Counted from the stretch's first letter, positions 28,179 to 37,998 are shown. The stretch is DNA of 64,000 nt from Vibrio splendidus 12E03 (GCF_000272105.2 NZ_AJZD02000268.1:32579-96578); one strand, 5' to 3'. Numbers and translations: made by a program. The notes: generated by a model not told the origin, from the sequence alone.

Positions 28179-29749
28179 TATAAGTTCTCCAAGTTTGTGA
28201 TTCGTTGCTCAGCGGTATCGAGAATCGCTTGTTGTGATTGCTCGTCCATGTTGTCCCAAGAGCGATATAACATGCCCATGCGTGGGTTGCGGTTTAACGC
28301 ATCGCGGTGTTGGTTCATAAAGCGCCAATACAAGCTATTGAAAGGGCAAGATTGTTCGCCGCTGCGTTCTTTTATCTTGTAGTGACAGCCTTTGCAGTAG
28401 TCACTCATGCGGTTGATATAGGAACCGCTGGCAGAGTATGGTTTGGTTCCGACGATCCCGCCATCCGCAAACAGTGCCATACCTCGCGTATTTGGCATTT
28501 CAACCCACTCAATCGCGTCGACGTAAATACCAAGGTACCAACTGTCTACTTGGTGAGGGTCTATACCCGTGATTAAACAGAAGTTGCCAGTGATCATTAA
28601 CCTTTGGATGTGGTGCGCGTAAGCAAATTCAAGAGACTGGTCAATCGCATGCTTCATGCAGTTCATCTTGGTTTGTCCATCCCAAAAGTAATGGGGAAGG
28701 TTGTTGTTTGCTGAGTATTGGTTTTTGTTGGAGTAAGCAGGCATGTTCGCCCAATAGACGGCGCGTATGTATTCACGCCACCCCAGTATTTGGCGTACAA
28801 ACCCTTCGATCTGTGCAATGTCGATGCTTGGTTTATCTGGTGAACTGTCTCGAAGACAGGATGATTGGTGGGCCGACAGTGCTGCATCAATCACTTCTTT
28901 AGGGCTCAACAGTTTACTGTTCAACGAAAACGAAATACGGCTATGATACAAGCTCCATTTAGATTCGTGCTCTGTCGTCATCGCATCTTGAAACTGCCCA
29001 AATAACGGTAAGCAAACTTGGCAGAAATGGGCGAGCAAAGACAAGCTTTGTGCGCGGTTCACCGGCCATAATAATTGGCTGCTAACTTGACCAATGGTTT
29101 GCACTTGGTGGCGCTCGATACGCTGCAAAATGTCTGTTATGTCATTGGTAAACATCAAAGGCTGAGGCAGGTTTTCGATGTCTTGTTTCTTGAGTTTCTT
29201 TCGATTGTTCGCGTCGTAATTCCATTTGCCGCCAACTGGCTTTCCGTCTTCTAGTAAAATGTCGAAACGCTTTCTCATTCGGCGATAGAAGTGTTCCATC
29301 ATGATGTGTTTGTCTTTTGGAAACTGTTGTTCGATCTCCTCGAATGGAAAGAGGAAGTGTTCGGTATCACAACAACCTTTGGTTGCATTGGTGAGCTTGA
29401 GCTTGTTCATCTGCTCTAAGAGGCGATATTCATCTGGCCTTTGATATTCAAACTTCTCTGCGCCGAATTCGTGTACATAGTGCTTTAGAAGTGTATCTAG
29501 GTTTTCAAATTGCGTTGTGTCGTCAAGAGTGAGGTGGAGTACTTGATGGCCTTGTTCTTTGAGTCCGTCAGCGAAGTAACCCATCGCACAGAAAAACGCG
29601 GCCACTTTTTGAATGTGAGATGCGACATAATCCGTTTCTTGTTTGAGCTCAGCAATGATGTAAATAACGTCATCGTTAACCTGTCGAAACCATGAGTGCT
29701 CTATATTTAGCTGGTCTCCTAATACAAGTCGTACCGTTTTAAATTTCAT
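28178..29749 (-). CDS. FeS-containing bacterial cryptochrome/(6-4) photolyase (PhrB-like)
   Basis: 523 residues of the prokaryotic FeS-BCP family. The N-terminus RLVLGDQLNIEHSWF is typical, as is GWREYIRAVYWANMP of the FAD region. All four expected [4Fe-4S] cysteines are present: one in KMNCMKHAID, and the C-x2-C-x12-C group in YCKGCHYKIKERSGEQSCPF. Known members repair (6-4) photoproducts in light, with FAD and a lumazine antenna. ATGA overlap with the upstream cryptochrome gene and 1-nt overlap downstream make a tight three-gene unit. Repair versus signalling cannot be told from sequence alone. Confidence 0.92.
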   Translation of the reverse strand: MKFKTVRLVLGDQLNIEHSWFRQVNDDVIYIIAELKQETDYVASHIQKVAAFFCAMGYFADGLKEQGHQVLHLTLDDTTQFENLDTLLKHYVHEFGAEKFEYQRPDEYRLLEQMNKLKLTNATKGCCDTEHFLFPFEEIEQQFPKDKHIMMEHFYRRMRKRFDILLEDGKPVGGKWNYDANNRKKLKKQDIENLPQPLMFTNDITDILQRIERHQVQTIGQVSSQLLWPVNRAQSLSLLAHFCQVCLPLFGQFQDAMTTEHESKWSLYHSRISFSLNSKLLSPKEVIDAALSAHQSSCLRDSSPDKPSIDIAQIEGFVRQILGWREYIRAVYWANMPAYSNKNQYSANNNLPHYFWDGQTKMNCMKHAIDQSLEFAYAHHIQRLMITGNFCLITGIDPHQVDSWYLGIYVDAIEWVEMPNTRGMALFADGGIVGTKPYSASGSYINRMSDYCKGCHYKIKERSGEQSCPFNSLYWRFMNQHRDALNRNPRMGMLYRSWDNMDEQSQQAILDTAEQRITNLENL

Positions 29750-31122
29750 AATGCGTCCTGGTTTGTGAGGCTTGTTGTGACTGCGTTACCGCCTGACCAT
29801 TGATTGATGAAGGCATGGTCTGGGTCGTACATTTCAGTCTGCTTGGCCAAATCAAAATGGCGTGATTTAGGTTGTAATTGGTTTTTCGTCTGGTTGTTGC
29901 GGGCGGGTTGATTGAGAGCCCCGGCGATATACGCCCAATTTCCCCAATTAGATGCCACGTCATAGTCGACAAGTTGGCTTTCGAAATAGGCCGCGCCGTG
30001 TCGCCAGTCGACGCCCAACTCATAAATCAAACAGCTTGCGGCTAACTGCCTTCCGCGATTGGACATGTAGCCAGTCGCATTAAGTTGGCGCATACATGCA
30101 TCGACAATCGGGTAGTTGGTGTTACCGCTCTTCCATTTGGAAAAATTAAGGCTTGCCGATTGAGTGCTACTCTCTGCTATAACGGGGTTTGTGTATGAGC
30201 CTGTAAATAACGATGCCTTCAACGACATGCACTTCCAATAAAAATACTCTCGCCACAACAGCTCGAAATAGATCCAGTAGGTTGAATCATTGGAACCATT
30301 ATGCGACTCAAATCGCGTGAGGTGTCTGCAGATTGTTTTTGGTGAGACACAACCTGATGCGAGCCACGGTGAAAACTTGGTCGAGTTCTCGACGCCATCC
30401 AACGCATTCCGAGTCTGTTTATAGCAGATCGCGTAATTGCGTGAGAAGTAGTGATCGAGATGTATTAATCCCGATGTTTCACCGCCTTTAAAGCTTTGCT
30501 CGCTCGCCAAATCACCCGTCATAAAAAGGGAGGTTTCTGAGTGACAGTGTGACGTTTTTGTTAGGTCTGGTGCTGGTGGTAACGTCGTTATGGTCAAACT
30601 TTGTGTATCGACAGACAAGTGTTCGATGAGTTTTCTGAATTTGGTAAACGAGCGGGGTAATTTGTCTAACGTAAAAGGGAAGTCATCGAGCTCAAACAAA
30701 GTCGAGTTATGAGATTGAATCGCAGTTAAGTTCGGGCAGTCAGCCAACGTTGATTGCACTAGCTGTTGCTCGTCGTAGCTACAATGAACATTTGCAAACA
30801 AGTGAGTGACGTTTAGATCAGAGATAATCTCGTTGAGCGAGTATTTAATGTTACCGCTTTTATCTTGGTCTTGTGTAAGGACGATCAGTGTTTGTTCTAG
30901 GTCGTTCAGGTTAGCCTTAAGATCGCTTATCGATTGTGAAATGAAAGCTATGCGTTGAGCGCCATATTGCTGTTCTTGGGCGAGCTGTGCTGAGTAGTGA
31001 GACAGAAGCGGTTCGACAACCACACAAACGAGCTCATCGACGATTTGGCTTGCTTGGTAAAGTAGCGCATTGTCGTTGGTTCTTAAGTCGTTTGTAAAAA
31101 GATACAGGCCAATCTTTTTCAT
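29746..31122 (-). CDS. Cryptochrome DASH / photolyase family flavoprotein
   Basis: 458 residues. The N-terminal antenna domain begins IGLYLFTNDLRTNDNALLYQA, and the C-terminal FAD domain has FSPWLASGCVSPKTI, LLWREYFYWKCM, PIVDACMRQLNATGYMSNRGRQLAASCL and DYDVASNWGNWAYIAG, the DASH-type pattern. It may repair cyclobutane dimers in single-stranded DNA or act as a blue-light sensor. I prefer the ATG at 31122 over the GTG at 31131 because the GAGTGGA site overlaps the latter. First gene of the operon. Confidence 0.92.
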   Translation of the reverse strand: MKKIGLYLFTNDLRTNDNALLYQASQIVDELVCVVVEPLLSHYSAQLAQEQQYGAQRIAFISQSISDLKANLNDLEQTLIVLTQDQDKSGNIKYSLNEIISDLNVTHLFANVHCSYDEQQLVQSTLADCPNLTAIQSHNSTLFELDDFPFTLDKLPRSFTKFRKLIEHLSVDTQSLTITTLPPAPDLTKTSHCHSETSLFMTGDLASEQSFKGGETSGLIHLDHYFSRNYAICYKQTRNALDGVENSTKFSPWLASGCVSPKTICRHLTRFESHNGSNDSTYWIYFELLWREYFYWKCMSLKASLFTGSYTNPVIAESSTQSASLNFSKWKSGNTNYPIVDACMRQLNATGYMSNRGRQLAASCLIYELGVDWRHGAAYFESQLVDYDVASNWGNWAYIAGALNQPARNNQTKNQLQPKSRHFDLAKQTEMYDPDHAFINQWSGGNAVTTSLTNQDAL

Positions 31123-31315
31123 TACTTCCACTCGGCGATTTGTTAATTATTAGACGCTTACGAGTTGATAAGCTGACAAGATCACAAATTTCTACTCTAA
31201 GTGGGTAATAGCAGATTTCGGTCAGGATCAGGGTGTTGAAGAGGGTATCAAGCCAACCAATAATACCGATAGAGGTTGGTAATGCAGGCTAGTTTTGAGT
31301 GTCGAACTGCAGCTT

Positions 31316-31738
31316 CTATTCCATAGGAACAACGAGAATATCGATAGGGGAAGTATCGATGATCTGTTTAGAATGGGAGATGAGCTTATGCCAAAAATCA
31401 TGGTGATGGCCACATAGCAATAGGTCAACGCCGTTTACTTCGATGGCATTTTTGAGCTTATCGTTCAAGTCACCGGTTCCCACGAAAATGTGCTTGATTG
31501 GGTGCTTGGCGTACGCCTCAAACTCTCTTAAATGCTTAACGGCATCTTCATTGATGGGTAAATCACCGTCATTTCCTTGAATATCAACGAGTTCTGGATA
31601 AATTTCTCCATGCGTACCATCGATATAAACAAACGAAATGCCAGCCTCCAGTTTATCAGCGAAGAAGGTCGCTCTATCAATGAGAATCTTGGTGTCGTCA
31701 GACAGTTCAAGTGCGACCAGAATATGTCGGTAATCCAT
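31316..31738 (-). CDS. Universal stress protein A family
   Basis: 140 residues: MDYRHILVALELSDDTKILIDRA at the N-terminus, GTGDLNDKLKNAIEVNGVDLLLCGHHHDFWHKL in the middle and a closing SPIDILVVPME. The nucleotide loop is GHHHDFWHKLISHSKQII, the UspA type that lacks the ATP-binding GxxGxxxG(S/T). The open frame extends 31 codons upstream, but the family start and an AGAGGC site support 31738. Single gene. Likely stress or stationary-phase induced, by family. Confidence 0.88.
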   Translation of the reverse strand: MDYRHILVALELSDDTKILIDRATFFADKLEAGISFVYIDGTHGEIYPELVDIQGNDGDLPINEDAVKHLREFEAYAKHPIKHIFVGTGDLNDKLKNAIEVNGVDLLLCGHHHDFWHKLISHSKQIIDTSPIDILVVPME

Positions 31739-31973
31739 AATTAAAGCCTCTTGTTGTGAGTTATGTAACAAGCATAGTTTCTGTTGGCGCAAATGATATC
31801 GAAGAGATCTCATATTGCGTAAAATCATCATTCAATGTTCTTCTAAGCACTATCGTATTTATATCGCTTTGATTGATAAGAAATTTACAAAAGGTTGATA
31901 TAGTGGTTGAAGCGCTAGCTTATGCTGTTAGATAGGCTTGATAGTTCAATGCGCCAATAACGAAGAGGCATTA

Positions 31974-33104
31974 ATGACAGCACTACTAACCATTCCCACT
32001 CGAACATTAGGTTTCGACTACGACATTGAGATCCGAGACTGGTCTCAAAAGCTCGTCGGCTTTCATGTGTTTGACGATGGTAGACGACCGCTTGATGGGG
32101 GCATTGGGCTGAGCCTCAACCTTGTTGAGCAGTTTGACGTGAATGGTCGTTGGCTAAATTCATTACCTGCGCGCTATCGTGAAATCACCGACGACTTTCC
32201 AGAATACCAATACCAGATGCTGTGGCTTGCCGCGAATACCTATGAAGCCGCGCAATTGCTTGAATTAAGGCCTGTTATTTTGGCTTTGATCTGTATGAAG
32301 CACAGCGTCGACAACAAGAAAGCATTGGCACTGAGTCGCTTAGGGCAGAAGAAGATCCTTGCTAAGTTGGGTTTAGACAGCAGCAAGGCGACACTCAAAT
32401 TCATCGACAAGCTAGAGCTTCATTACAACGTTGGTGATGAACTCGACCACATTGTTCGCATTCTCGAGCCGTTACAAAGACGAGTCCTTAAGTTTAAGCA
32501 CTACTCAAAAGTTGGATACACAGCCCTGCGTTTGGATCAAGTTCATCCATTTCTTACTGGTAGCCGATTAGGGATTGCAATGGTGGAAGAGGGCAGACTT
32601 AATGCACCGTCGAAGATGGCGATGTTCCAAGATGCGATATTGCTAGGGCAAGATTTGGAGATGGATGATCCACTGCGCGCGATTACCAGTCAGAACTCTT
32701 TTGCGATGTTTGAACAACTGCATGATCGCTGGACGGAGCAACGCCAATTACGTCGTTTGGAAGGCAATCGCCCAATGGATAAAGACATCCCTTATCCCGT
32801 TCCTTTGCTCGGCAATGACAACATTCATCCGCTCACGGATTATTATGACCTTGAACACGAAGGTATAGAGCAGAAGCACTGTATTGGCGTGTATCACAAC
32901 CGAATCATGAGCGATCGTTATGTGGTGTTCCGCATGCTCAAGCCTCAGCGCTTAACCATAGGTTTACGCCGCGTTCCGAGCAAAGCATTCCCTTTTGAAA
33001 TAGACCAAATCTGCGGAAAGCGGAATGCACCGCCGTCGGAATCCGCTCGCCAAGTGATTCACGACTGGTTAGAAGCGAGTAAGCAAAAATATCCTAAGCA
33101 ATAG
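31974..33104 (+). CDS. PcfJ-like domain protein
   Basis: 376 residues. The C-terminal part carries the PcfJ-like pattern EGIEQKHCIGVYHNRIMSDRYVVFRML, with a Cys-His pair; PcfJ was named from an enterococcal conjugative plasmid but is widespread on chromosomes. The N-terminal 250 residues are unassigned. I take the ATG at 31974 with the GAAGAGG site, not the codon at 31938. It precedes a tiny zinc protein by 24 bp. Nothing conjugative is nearby. Function unknown. Confidence 0.7.
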   Translation: MTALLTIPTRTLGFDYDIEIRDWSQKLVGFHVFDDGRRPLDGGIGLSLNLVEQFDVNGRWLNSLPARYREITDDFPEYQYQMLWLAANTYEAAQLLELRPVILALICMKHSVDNKKALALSRLGQKKILAKLGLDSSKATLKFIDKLELHYNVGDELDHIVRILEPLQRRVLKFKHYSKVGYTALRLDQVHPFLTGSRLGIAMVEEGRLNAPSKMAMFQDAILLGQDLEMDDPLRAITSQNSFAMFEQLHDRWTEQRQLRRLEGNRPMDKDIPYPVPLLGNDNIHPLTDYYDLEHEGIEQKHCIGVYHNRIMSDRYVVFRMLKPQRLTIGLRRVPSKAFPFEIDQICGKRNAPPSESARQVIHDWLEASKQKYPKQ

Positions 33105-33128
33105 CAGTGAAGTAAAGGAATGACTCAT

Positions 33129-33263
33129 ATGTATCAACAAGGTGATTTATGCCCGCATTGTGGTTTGATTATTGTGATGCCTACGGATCTACAAGGTGAA
33201 TGCCTAGGATGCGGCGAAGAAATCAATCAAGACCCAGCAGGCGATTACGACGAAGAAGAGTAG
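33129..33263 (+). CDS. Small acidic zinc-ribbon protein (44 aa)
   Basis: 44 residues: MYQQGDLCPHCGLIIVMPTD followed by a second CLGCG pair and an acidic tail ending DYDEEE. Two CxxC knuckles 16 residues apart make a minimal zinc ribbon. I chose the second ATG because AAAGGA directly abuts the first (33120) but is well spaced from 33129. It is 24 bp after the PcfJ-like gene and probably in the same transcript. Not recognised as a named family. Confidence 0.7.
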   Translation: MYQQGDLCPHCGLIIVMPTDLQGECLGCGEEINQDPAGDYDEEE

Positions 33264-33330
33264 CTTTACCTACACTTAGATTGAAAAAGGCTAGGATAGC
33301 CGAATCACACCCTTTCAAAGGACGGAAAAA

Positions 33331-33765
33331 ATGCAGAAAGTAATCTTTAGAAATTGCGATGAAAGCTCACCTTATTGGCATGAGTTAGAGGACTTATTTC
33401 AAAGCGAATGGTCTGATTTCAAGTTTAAAGATACCTATAAAGAAAACGTACAACTCCCTCCAGTAATAACAGTACTTCGCGATAATGTGGTCATTGGTGG
33501 CTTGGCGTATTCCTATTTTCAAGAACCTCACCAAGTTCGTGATGTAGTGTGGATCAACGCCGTGTTCGTCGCCCCTCAATGGCGCGGTCAAGGCATTGCC
33601 AGTGAACTGATTAATCGTGGTGTCAGACAGGTTTCTTCTGCAGTGCAAACTCAACTCTACGCGTACACCAATATCATGGGTCTCTACCAAGGGCTAGGTT
33701 GGTCAATCGTAAATATCGAATCAGAACCGAACCATAAAGTGATGAGTATTGAGCTTAATCGATAA
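33331..33765 (+). CDS. GNAT-family N-acetyltransferase
   Basis: 144 residues. GNAT core: PPVITVLRDNVVIGGLAYS, then VWINAVFVAPQWRGQGIASELINRGV, where WRGQGIA is the acetyl-CoA pyrophosphate loop, and YTNIMGLYQGLGW as the terminal motif. AAGGACGG precedes the ATG. It sits alone with about 235 bp on the 3' side. Substrate unknown. Confidence 0.87.
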   Translation: MQKVIFRNCDESSPYWHELEDLFQSEWSDFKFKDTYKENVQLPPVITVLRDNVVIGGLAYSYFQEPHQVRDVVWINAVFVAPQWRGQGIASELINRGVRQVSSAVQTQLYAYTNIMGLYQGLGWSIVNIESEPNHKVMSIELNR

Positions 33766-34001
33766 GCTCGGAATAAAAGCCTGATATTAGTTTATCTGCC
33801 GTTCGAGTAATGAATTTCTCCCTTTCATCCATAATGCATAAACCTGTTAAATTTTCGTTGAAACTCATGCCGATATCGCGTTTAAATCAAACAACTAGCT
33901 GTTGATTAAAACGATCAAGACGATTTATTGCAGCAGTTGTTGAGCACAAAGCCTATATTGACTAGAATGACGCACTTTTTTTATTTACGTACATACAGGT
34001 A

Positions 34002-34262
34002 ATGAACATGAGCGATACTAATTCAAGACCAGCTTTACCAGATCATCTTGCAGGCAACCCACGCAGCCCACACCACGTTGCTGAGTGTTTCGAATACCCA
34101 ATCGGCATTCGTCTAAATGGTAAAGAGCGTACTGATGTTGAAGAATACTGCATCAGCGAAGGTTGGGTTAAGATCCCTTCTCCAAAAGCGCTAGATCGTT
34201 TTGGTCAGCCAATGCTTATTACTCTAAAAGGCACTGTAGAAGCTTTTTACATCGACGCATAA
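34002..34262 (+). CDS. DUF3297 family protein
   Basis: 86 residues matching DUF3297 along the whole length: PDHLAGNPRSPHH, IGIRLNGKERTDVEEYCISEGWV, DRFGQPMLITLKGTVEAFY. ATG at 34002 or 34008 are both possible; no strong ribosome site decides. A small soluble protein, commonly single-copy in gammaproteobacteria, with no known role. Its own strong terminator follows, and it has a separate upstream region of about 230 bp. Confidence 0.85.
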   Translation: MNMSDTNSRPALPDHLAGNPRSPHHVAECFEYPIGIRLNGKERTDVEEYCISEGWVKIPSPKALDRFGQPMLITLKGTVEAFYIDA

Positions 34263-34347
34263 TCACTTCGTGTGGCTAGCTAATACTTCGAGTAAATAGC
34301 TATGTTTGCTTAATTAGCCAACATAAAGCCACCAAGCGTTATTACCT

Positions 34348-34379
34348 AAAAGGGTCTAGAGAAATCTAGACCCTTTTTG
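34348..34379 (+). terminator. Terminator of the DUF3297 gene
   Basis: Perfect 13-bp stem AAAAGGGTCTAGA / TCTAGACCCTTTT with a 4-nt loop, ending in a T run. Confidence 0.92.
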
Positions 34380-34764
34380 TTTGCATTGATTTTGGCGAAC
34401 TTCTTTAACTAATAGCCCAAACCACCTTCATAACTCCACAGACTCTACCAAAATTGTTGTTATTCACTATGCATTCGCATTAATAACAAAGTTGTTGTTG
34501 GTTGATTTATGTTCGCTCGCTCTTTTTTGGTTTGTTCACTCTCGAAAGTTCTGATGTTTAATTAACCAGATACAAACAAAAATATGAAGCGTAGTCTAAT
34601 TAAATGAAACTAATATGCTGTATTTAAAGTTATTTTTTGTTAATGACTACCTCTATCACAGAAATTAATCCTGAAGCACATACAATGCCCTGACTTTCGA
34701 ATGAGCGCTAAATTTTTTCGTTCGAGCATTTTTATTTCTATCGCCCAATACACATGAGGTTCCT
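34380..34764. promoter_or_regulatory. Upstream control region of glpTQ
   Basis: 385 bp without a gene. Two stretches resemble halves of a GlpR operator: TTATGTTCGCTCG near 34507 and TTCGTTCGAGCATT near 34719. GlpR repression and CRP activation are known for glpTQ in enterics. The matches here are imperfect, so this is a suggestion, not a mapped site. Confidence 0.3.
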
Positions 34765-36138
34765 ATGTTTGGAATATTCAAACCTATGGCGCATATCGAT
34801 CGCTTATCTACCGATAAGATCGATAGCACCTATACACGATTACGATGGCAGCTTTTTCTCGGCATTTTTGTTGGTTATGCGGGATACTATTTAGTCCGCA
34901 AAAACTTCAGTTTGGCGATGCCATATCTTATTGAACAAGGATACAGTCGCGGAGAGCTCGGGGTTGCTTTGGCCGCAGTTTCCATTGCTTACGGTCTATC
35001 TAAATTTTTAATGGGTAGCGTTTCTGATCGTTCTAATCCTCGTTATTTCCTCAGTGGCGGCTTGTTAATGTCGGCATTGGTCATGTTCTGCTTTGGTTTC
35101 ATGCCATGGGCGACAGGAAGCATCACTGCGATGTTTATCCTGCTGTTCTTGAATGGTTGGTTTCAGGGCATGGGCTGGCCAGCTTGTGGGCGAACCATGG
35201 TTCACTGGTGGTCACGAAAAGAACGTGGTGAGATCGTATCGGTATGGAACGTTGCTCACAACGTGGGCGGTGGATTAATTGGTCCAATGTTCCTGTTGGG
35301 TCTATGGGCTTTCAATGACGATTGGCGAACCGCTTTTTATGTTCCTGCATTTTTTGCCACTCTCGTTGCTATTTTTGTTTGGTTCACAGTAAGAGATACG
35401 CCTCAGTCTTGTGGTCTACCTCCAATTGAAGAGCACAAAGACGATTACCCAGACGACTACGATACGTCTCATGAGAAAGAAATGACGGCGAAAGAGATCT
35501 TCTTTAAGTACGTTTTCTCTAACAAACTGTTGTGGTCAATCGCGATTGCTAACGCGTTTGTTTACCTTATCCGTTATGGTGTACTCGATTGGGCTCCGGT
35601 TTACTTAAAAGAAGCGAAAGACTTCTCAGTAGATAAATCGTCTTGGGCTTACTTCTTGTACGAGTGGGCAGGTATTCCTGGCACTTTATTGTGTGGTTGG
35701 ATTTCAGATAAGTTGTTTAAAGGCCGACGTGCACCAGCAGGGATCCTGTTCATGGTACTCGTGACTGTTGCTGTGTTGGTGTACTGGCTGAACCCAGCAG
35801 GTAACCCAACGGTTGATATGTTGGCATTGGTTGCGATTGGTTTCCTTATCTATGGCCCTGTAATGCTGATCGGCTTGTATGCACTGGAACTTGCACCTAA
35901 GAAAGCGGCGGGTACAGCTGCTGGTCTAACTGGTTTGTTTGGTTACTTAGGTGGCGCGGTTGCTGCGAACGCAATACTCGGTTTTATGGTTGACCATTAC
36001 GGTTGGGATGGCGGCTTCATTATTTTGGTCGGCGCTTGTGTGGCTTCAATAATCTGTCTGCTGTACGCCTTTTTAGGTGAGCGTGCGCACCATAAACAAA
36101 AAGATCTTGAACGAGAGAAAGAAGCGCTAGCTCAGTAG
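34765..36138 (+). CDS. glpT: Glycerol-3-phosphate transporter GlpT
   Basis: 457-residue MFS antiporter with about 12 TM helices. It matches E. coli GlpT throughout: [17 protein letters not shown] with substrate-binding R45, [10 protein letters not shown] with H165, and a second Arg at R270 ([10 protein letters not shown]). It imports sn-glycerol 3-phosphate in exchange for inorganic phosphate and would also admit fosfomycin. MFGIFKP is the usual start. glpQ follows 77 bp downstream beyond a hairpin, as in the E. coli glpTQ operon. Confidence 0.97.
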   Translation: MFGIFKPMAHIDRLSTDKIDSTYTRLRWQLFLGIFVGYAGYYLVRKNFSLAMPYLIEQGYSRGELGVALAAVSIAYGLSKFLMGSVSDRSNPRYFLSGGLLMSALVMFCFGFMPWATGSITAMFILLFLNGWFQGMGWPACGRTMVHWWSRKERGEIVSVWNVAHNVGGGLIGPMFLLGLWAFNDDWRTAFYVPAFFATLVAIFVWFTVRDTPQSCGLPPIEEHKDDYPDDYDTSHEKEMTAKEIFFKYVFSNKLLWSIAIANAFVYLIRYGVLDWAPVYLKEAKDFSVDKSSWAYFLYEWAGIPGTLLCGWISDKLFKGRRAPAGILFMVLVTVAVLVYWLNPAGNPTVDMLALVAIGFLIYGPVMLIGLYALELAPKKAAGTAAGLTGLFGYLGGAVAANAILGFMVDHYGWDGGFIILVGACVASIICLLYAFLGERAHHKQKDLEREKEALAQ

Positions 36139-36169
36139 TGTATTTACTGAATCACATCTATAAATAACA

Positions 36170-36199
36170 ACAGAGGCAGGTATATCCTGCTTCTGTTTT
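36170..36199 (+). terminator. Intercistronic hairpin between glpT and glpQ
   Basis: CAGAGGCAGG (36171-36180) pairs with CCTGCTTCTG (36186-36195), one G-T pair, followed by TTTT. It looks like a partial terminator or mRNA-processing hairpin that lowers glpQ expression relative to glpT. Confidence 0.65.
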
Positions 36200-36215
36200 A
36201 TCAAGGGAAACAATA

Positions 36216-37271
36216 ATGAAAACAACGTCACTGTCTCTGACCTTATTAGCACTAAGCTTATCTGCAAATGTATTCGCCGATCCTTTAGTGATTGCGCATC
36301 GCGGTGCTTCTGGTTATTTGCCTGAACACACATTGCCCGCTAAAGCGCTCGCTTATGCGATGAAACCTGACTACATCGAACAAGATGTCGTGATGACCAA
36401 AGACGACCAATTGGTGGTTTTGCATGATCACTATCTAGACCGAGTCACCGATGTCGCGGATCGCTTTCCAACACGCGCTCGTAAAGATGGCCGCTATTAC
36501 GCGATTGATTTTACGCTCGCTGAGATCAAATCATTAAAGGTGACCGAAGGCTTTAACTTAGATGAACAAGGTAATAGAGTAGCAGGGTACCCAACGCGCT
36601 TCCCAATGTGGCAGTCTGATTTCCGTGTCGCTACCTTTGCTGAAGAAATCGAGCTGATCCAAGGCTTGAATAAGACCCTTGGTTATAACGTGGGTATCTA
36701 CCCAGAAATCAAAGCACCTTGGTTCCATCGTCACGAAGGCAAAGACATCTCCAAAGCGGTACTTGCGACCTTGCATCAATATGGTTACCTATCGAAAGGC
36801 GACAAAGTGTATTTGCAGTGTTTCGACGCCAATGAACTTCAACGTATTAACGATGAGCTCATGCATGCGATGGAAATGGATCTTAAGCTCGTTCAGTTGA
36901 TGGCCTATACAGATTGGAATGAAACCATGACGTACCAAGGTGACAAAGCAACGCCTTACAGTTATGACTGGATGTTTGAAGCTGGTGGCATGGAAAAAGT
37001 GGCGACTTATGCGGAAGGAATTGGTCCTTGGAAGCCAATGTTGGTAGACGATGCATCGACCAAAAATAACATCATTATTAAACCGTTAATGAAATCAGCA
37101 AAAGAAGCGGGCTTAGACGTTCACCCGTACACGTTCCGTGCCGACCCAGGAAGAATCCCAGCTTATGCCGATAATTTTGATGGCATGTTGGATGTCTTCT
37201 ACAACCAAGTGAAAGTCGATGGTGTGTTTACCGACTTCCCAGACAAAGCGGTCGACTTCTTGAACCGTTAG
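36216..37271 (+). CDS. glpQ: Periplasmic glycerophosphodiester phosphodiesterase GlpQ
   Basis: 351-residue precursor with a Sec signal peptide (about 1-21, SANVFA before DPLV). GDPD catalytic motifs: VIAHRGASGYLPEHT with the first His-Arg, YIEQDVVMTKDDQLVVLHDHYLDRVTDV with the EQD and HD metal/catalytic residues, and GIYPEIKAPW. It hydrolyses glycerophosphodiesters from lipids to glycerol 3-phosphate, which GlpT takes up. Length and order match E. coli GlpQ. A good AAGGGAAA site precedes the ATG. Confidence 0.96.
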   Translation: MKTTSLSLTLLALSLSANVFADPLVIAHRGASGYLPEHTLPAKALAYAMKPDYIEQDVVMTKDDQLVVLHDHYLDRVTDVADRFPTRARKDGRYYAIDFTLAEIKSLKVTEGFNLDEQGNRVAGYPTRFPMWQSDFRVATFAEEIELIQGLNKTLGYNVGIYPEIKAPWFHRHEGKDISKAVLATLHQYGYLSKGDKVYLQCFDANELQRINDELMHAMEMDLKLVQLMAYTDWNETMTYQGDKATPYSYDWMFEAGGMEKVATYAEGIGPWKPMLVDDASTKNNIIIKPLMKSAKEAGLDVHPYTFRADPGRIPAYADNFDGMLDVFYNQVKVDGVFTDFPDKAVDFLNR

Positions 37272-37309
37272 TATCCTGTCAGTTACGAGCTATTAGTAAC
37301 GAGATATTC

Positions 37310-37352
37310 AGAGCCAAAAGCACACACTAAAGCTGTTTTTGGCTCTTCTTTC
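37310..37352 (+). terminator. Terminator of glpTQ
   Basis: AGAGCCAAAA (37310-37319) pairs with TTTTGGCTCT (37337-37346), followed by TCTTT. Confidence 0.85.
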
Positions 37353-37533
37353 ACTTTTTGGATCTTTTTGTATTGGCCTCGAAATCCTTCCGATATTCTT
37401 CTTTCTCAGCCCACATTTTGATATTCACTCGGTTTACAGCAATAACCTGACTTGATAGGTTACTCCCAATGCAGCCAGATGCTTAATCTATAAGTGTTTA
37501 TCGGTTCAACCTAATATTGAATTTGGAAAGATC

Positions 37534-37998
37534 ATGGAACAAAGAAGCGAAGCTTATCTTGATAGCTACCTCAACACATTGCCAGCAGAAGTTGCTTCGC
37601 AATACACCTCTTTCAGTGCCGACTATTACTGTGCTGATGAATACAACGCCAACCTCTGCGCTCAGTTGATTCTCAAAGGTGAAAAACAAGCGTCCTGCAG
37701 CCTTGAATATTGGTACAGCCATGAAGGAGAAGTGATGCCTGTCGTAGGGCATTTACAAGTCGTCACTGACTGGGATGGCAAACCGGTTTGCATTGTAGAG
37801 ATCACTTCAGTCTCACAGTGCAAATACAACGAAGTTACTGCTGAGTTTGCTGCCGCCGAAGGCGAGGGTGATAAAACACTTGAATGGTGGCGAGAAGCGC
37901 ACTGGAACTTCTTCTCTCGTGAATGTGAAGAGCTCAAGATCTCACCAAGTGAAGACATGTTACTTATGTTGGAACGCTTCAAAGTGGTTTATCAATAG
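37534..37998 (+). CDS. ASCH-domain protein
   Basis: 154 residues with the ASCH fold used in RNA-related proteins. LCAQLILKGEKQASCSLEYWYSHEGE holds the conserved GxKxxxxx motif, then VGHLQVVTDWDGKPVCIVEITSV and a C-terminal EGEGDKTLEWWREAHWNFFSREC, typical of the group near YqfB/E. coli ASCH proteins. ASCH proteins are thought to bind or modify RNA; an amidohydrolase activity is known for YqfB. Weak AAAG site before the ATG. No partner genes obvious. Confidence 0.85.
   Translation: MEQRSEAYLDSYLNTLPAEVASQYTSFSADYYCADEYNANLCAQLILKGEKQASCSLEYWYSHEGEVMPVVGHLQVVTDWDGKPVCIVEITSVSQCKYNEVTAEFAAAEGEGDKTLEWWREAHWNFFSRECEELKISPSEDMLLMLERFKVVYQ

Noticed and set aside
34500..34730. GlpR and CRP operators upstream of glpT
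   Set aside because: Half-sites are imperfect and I could not find a full CRP site (TGTGA-N6-TCACA). They are listed as a low-confidence regulatory region only.
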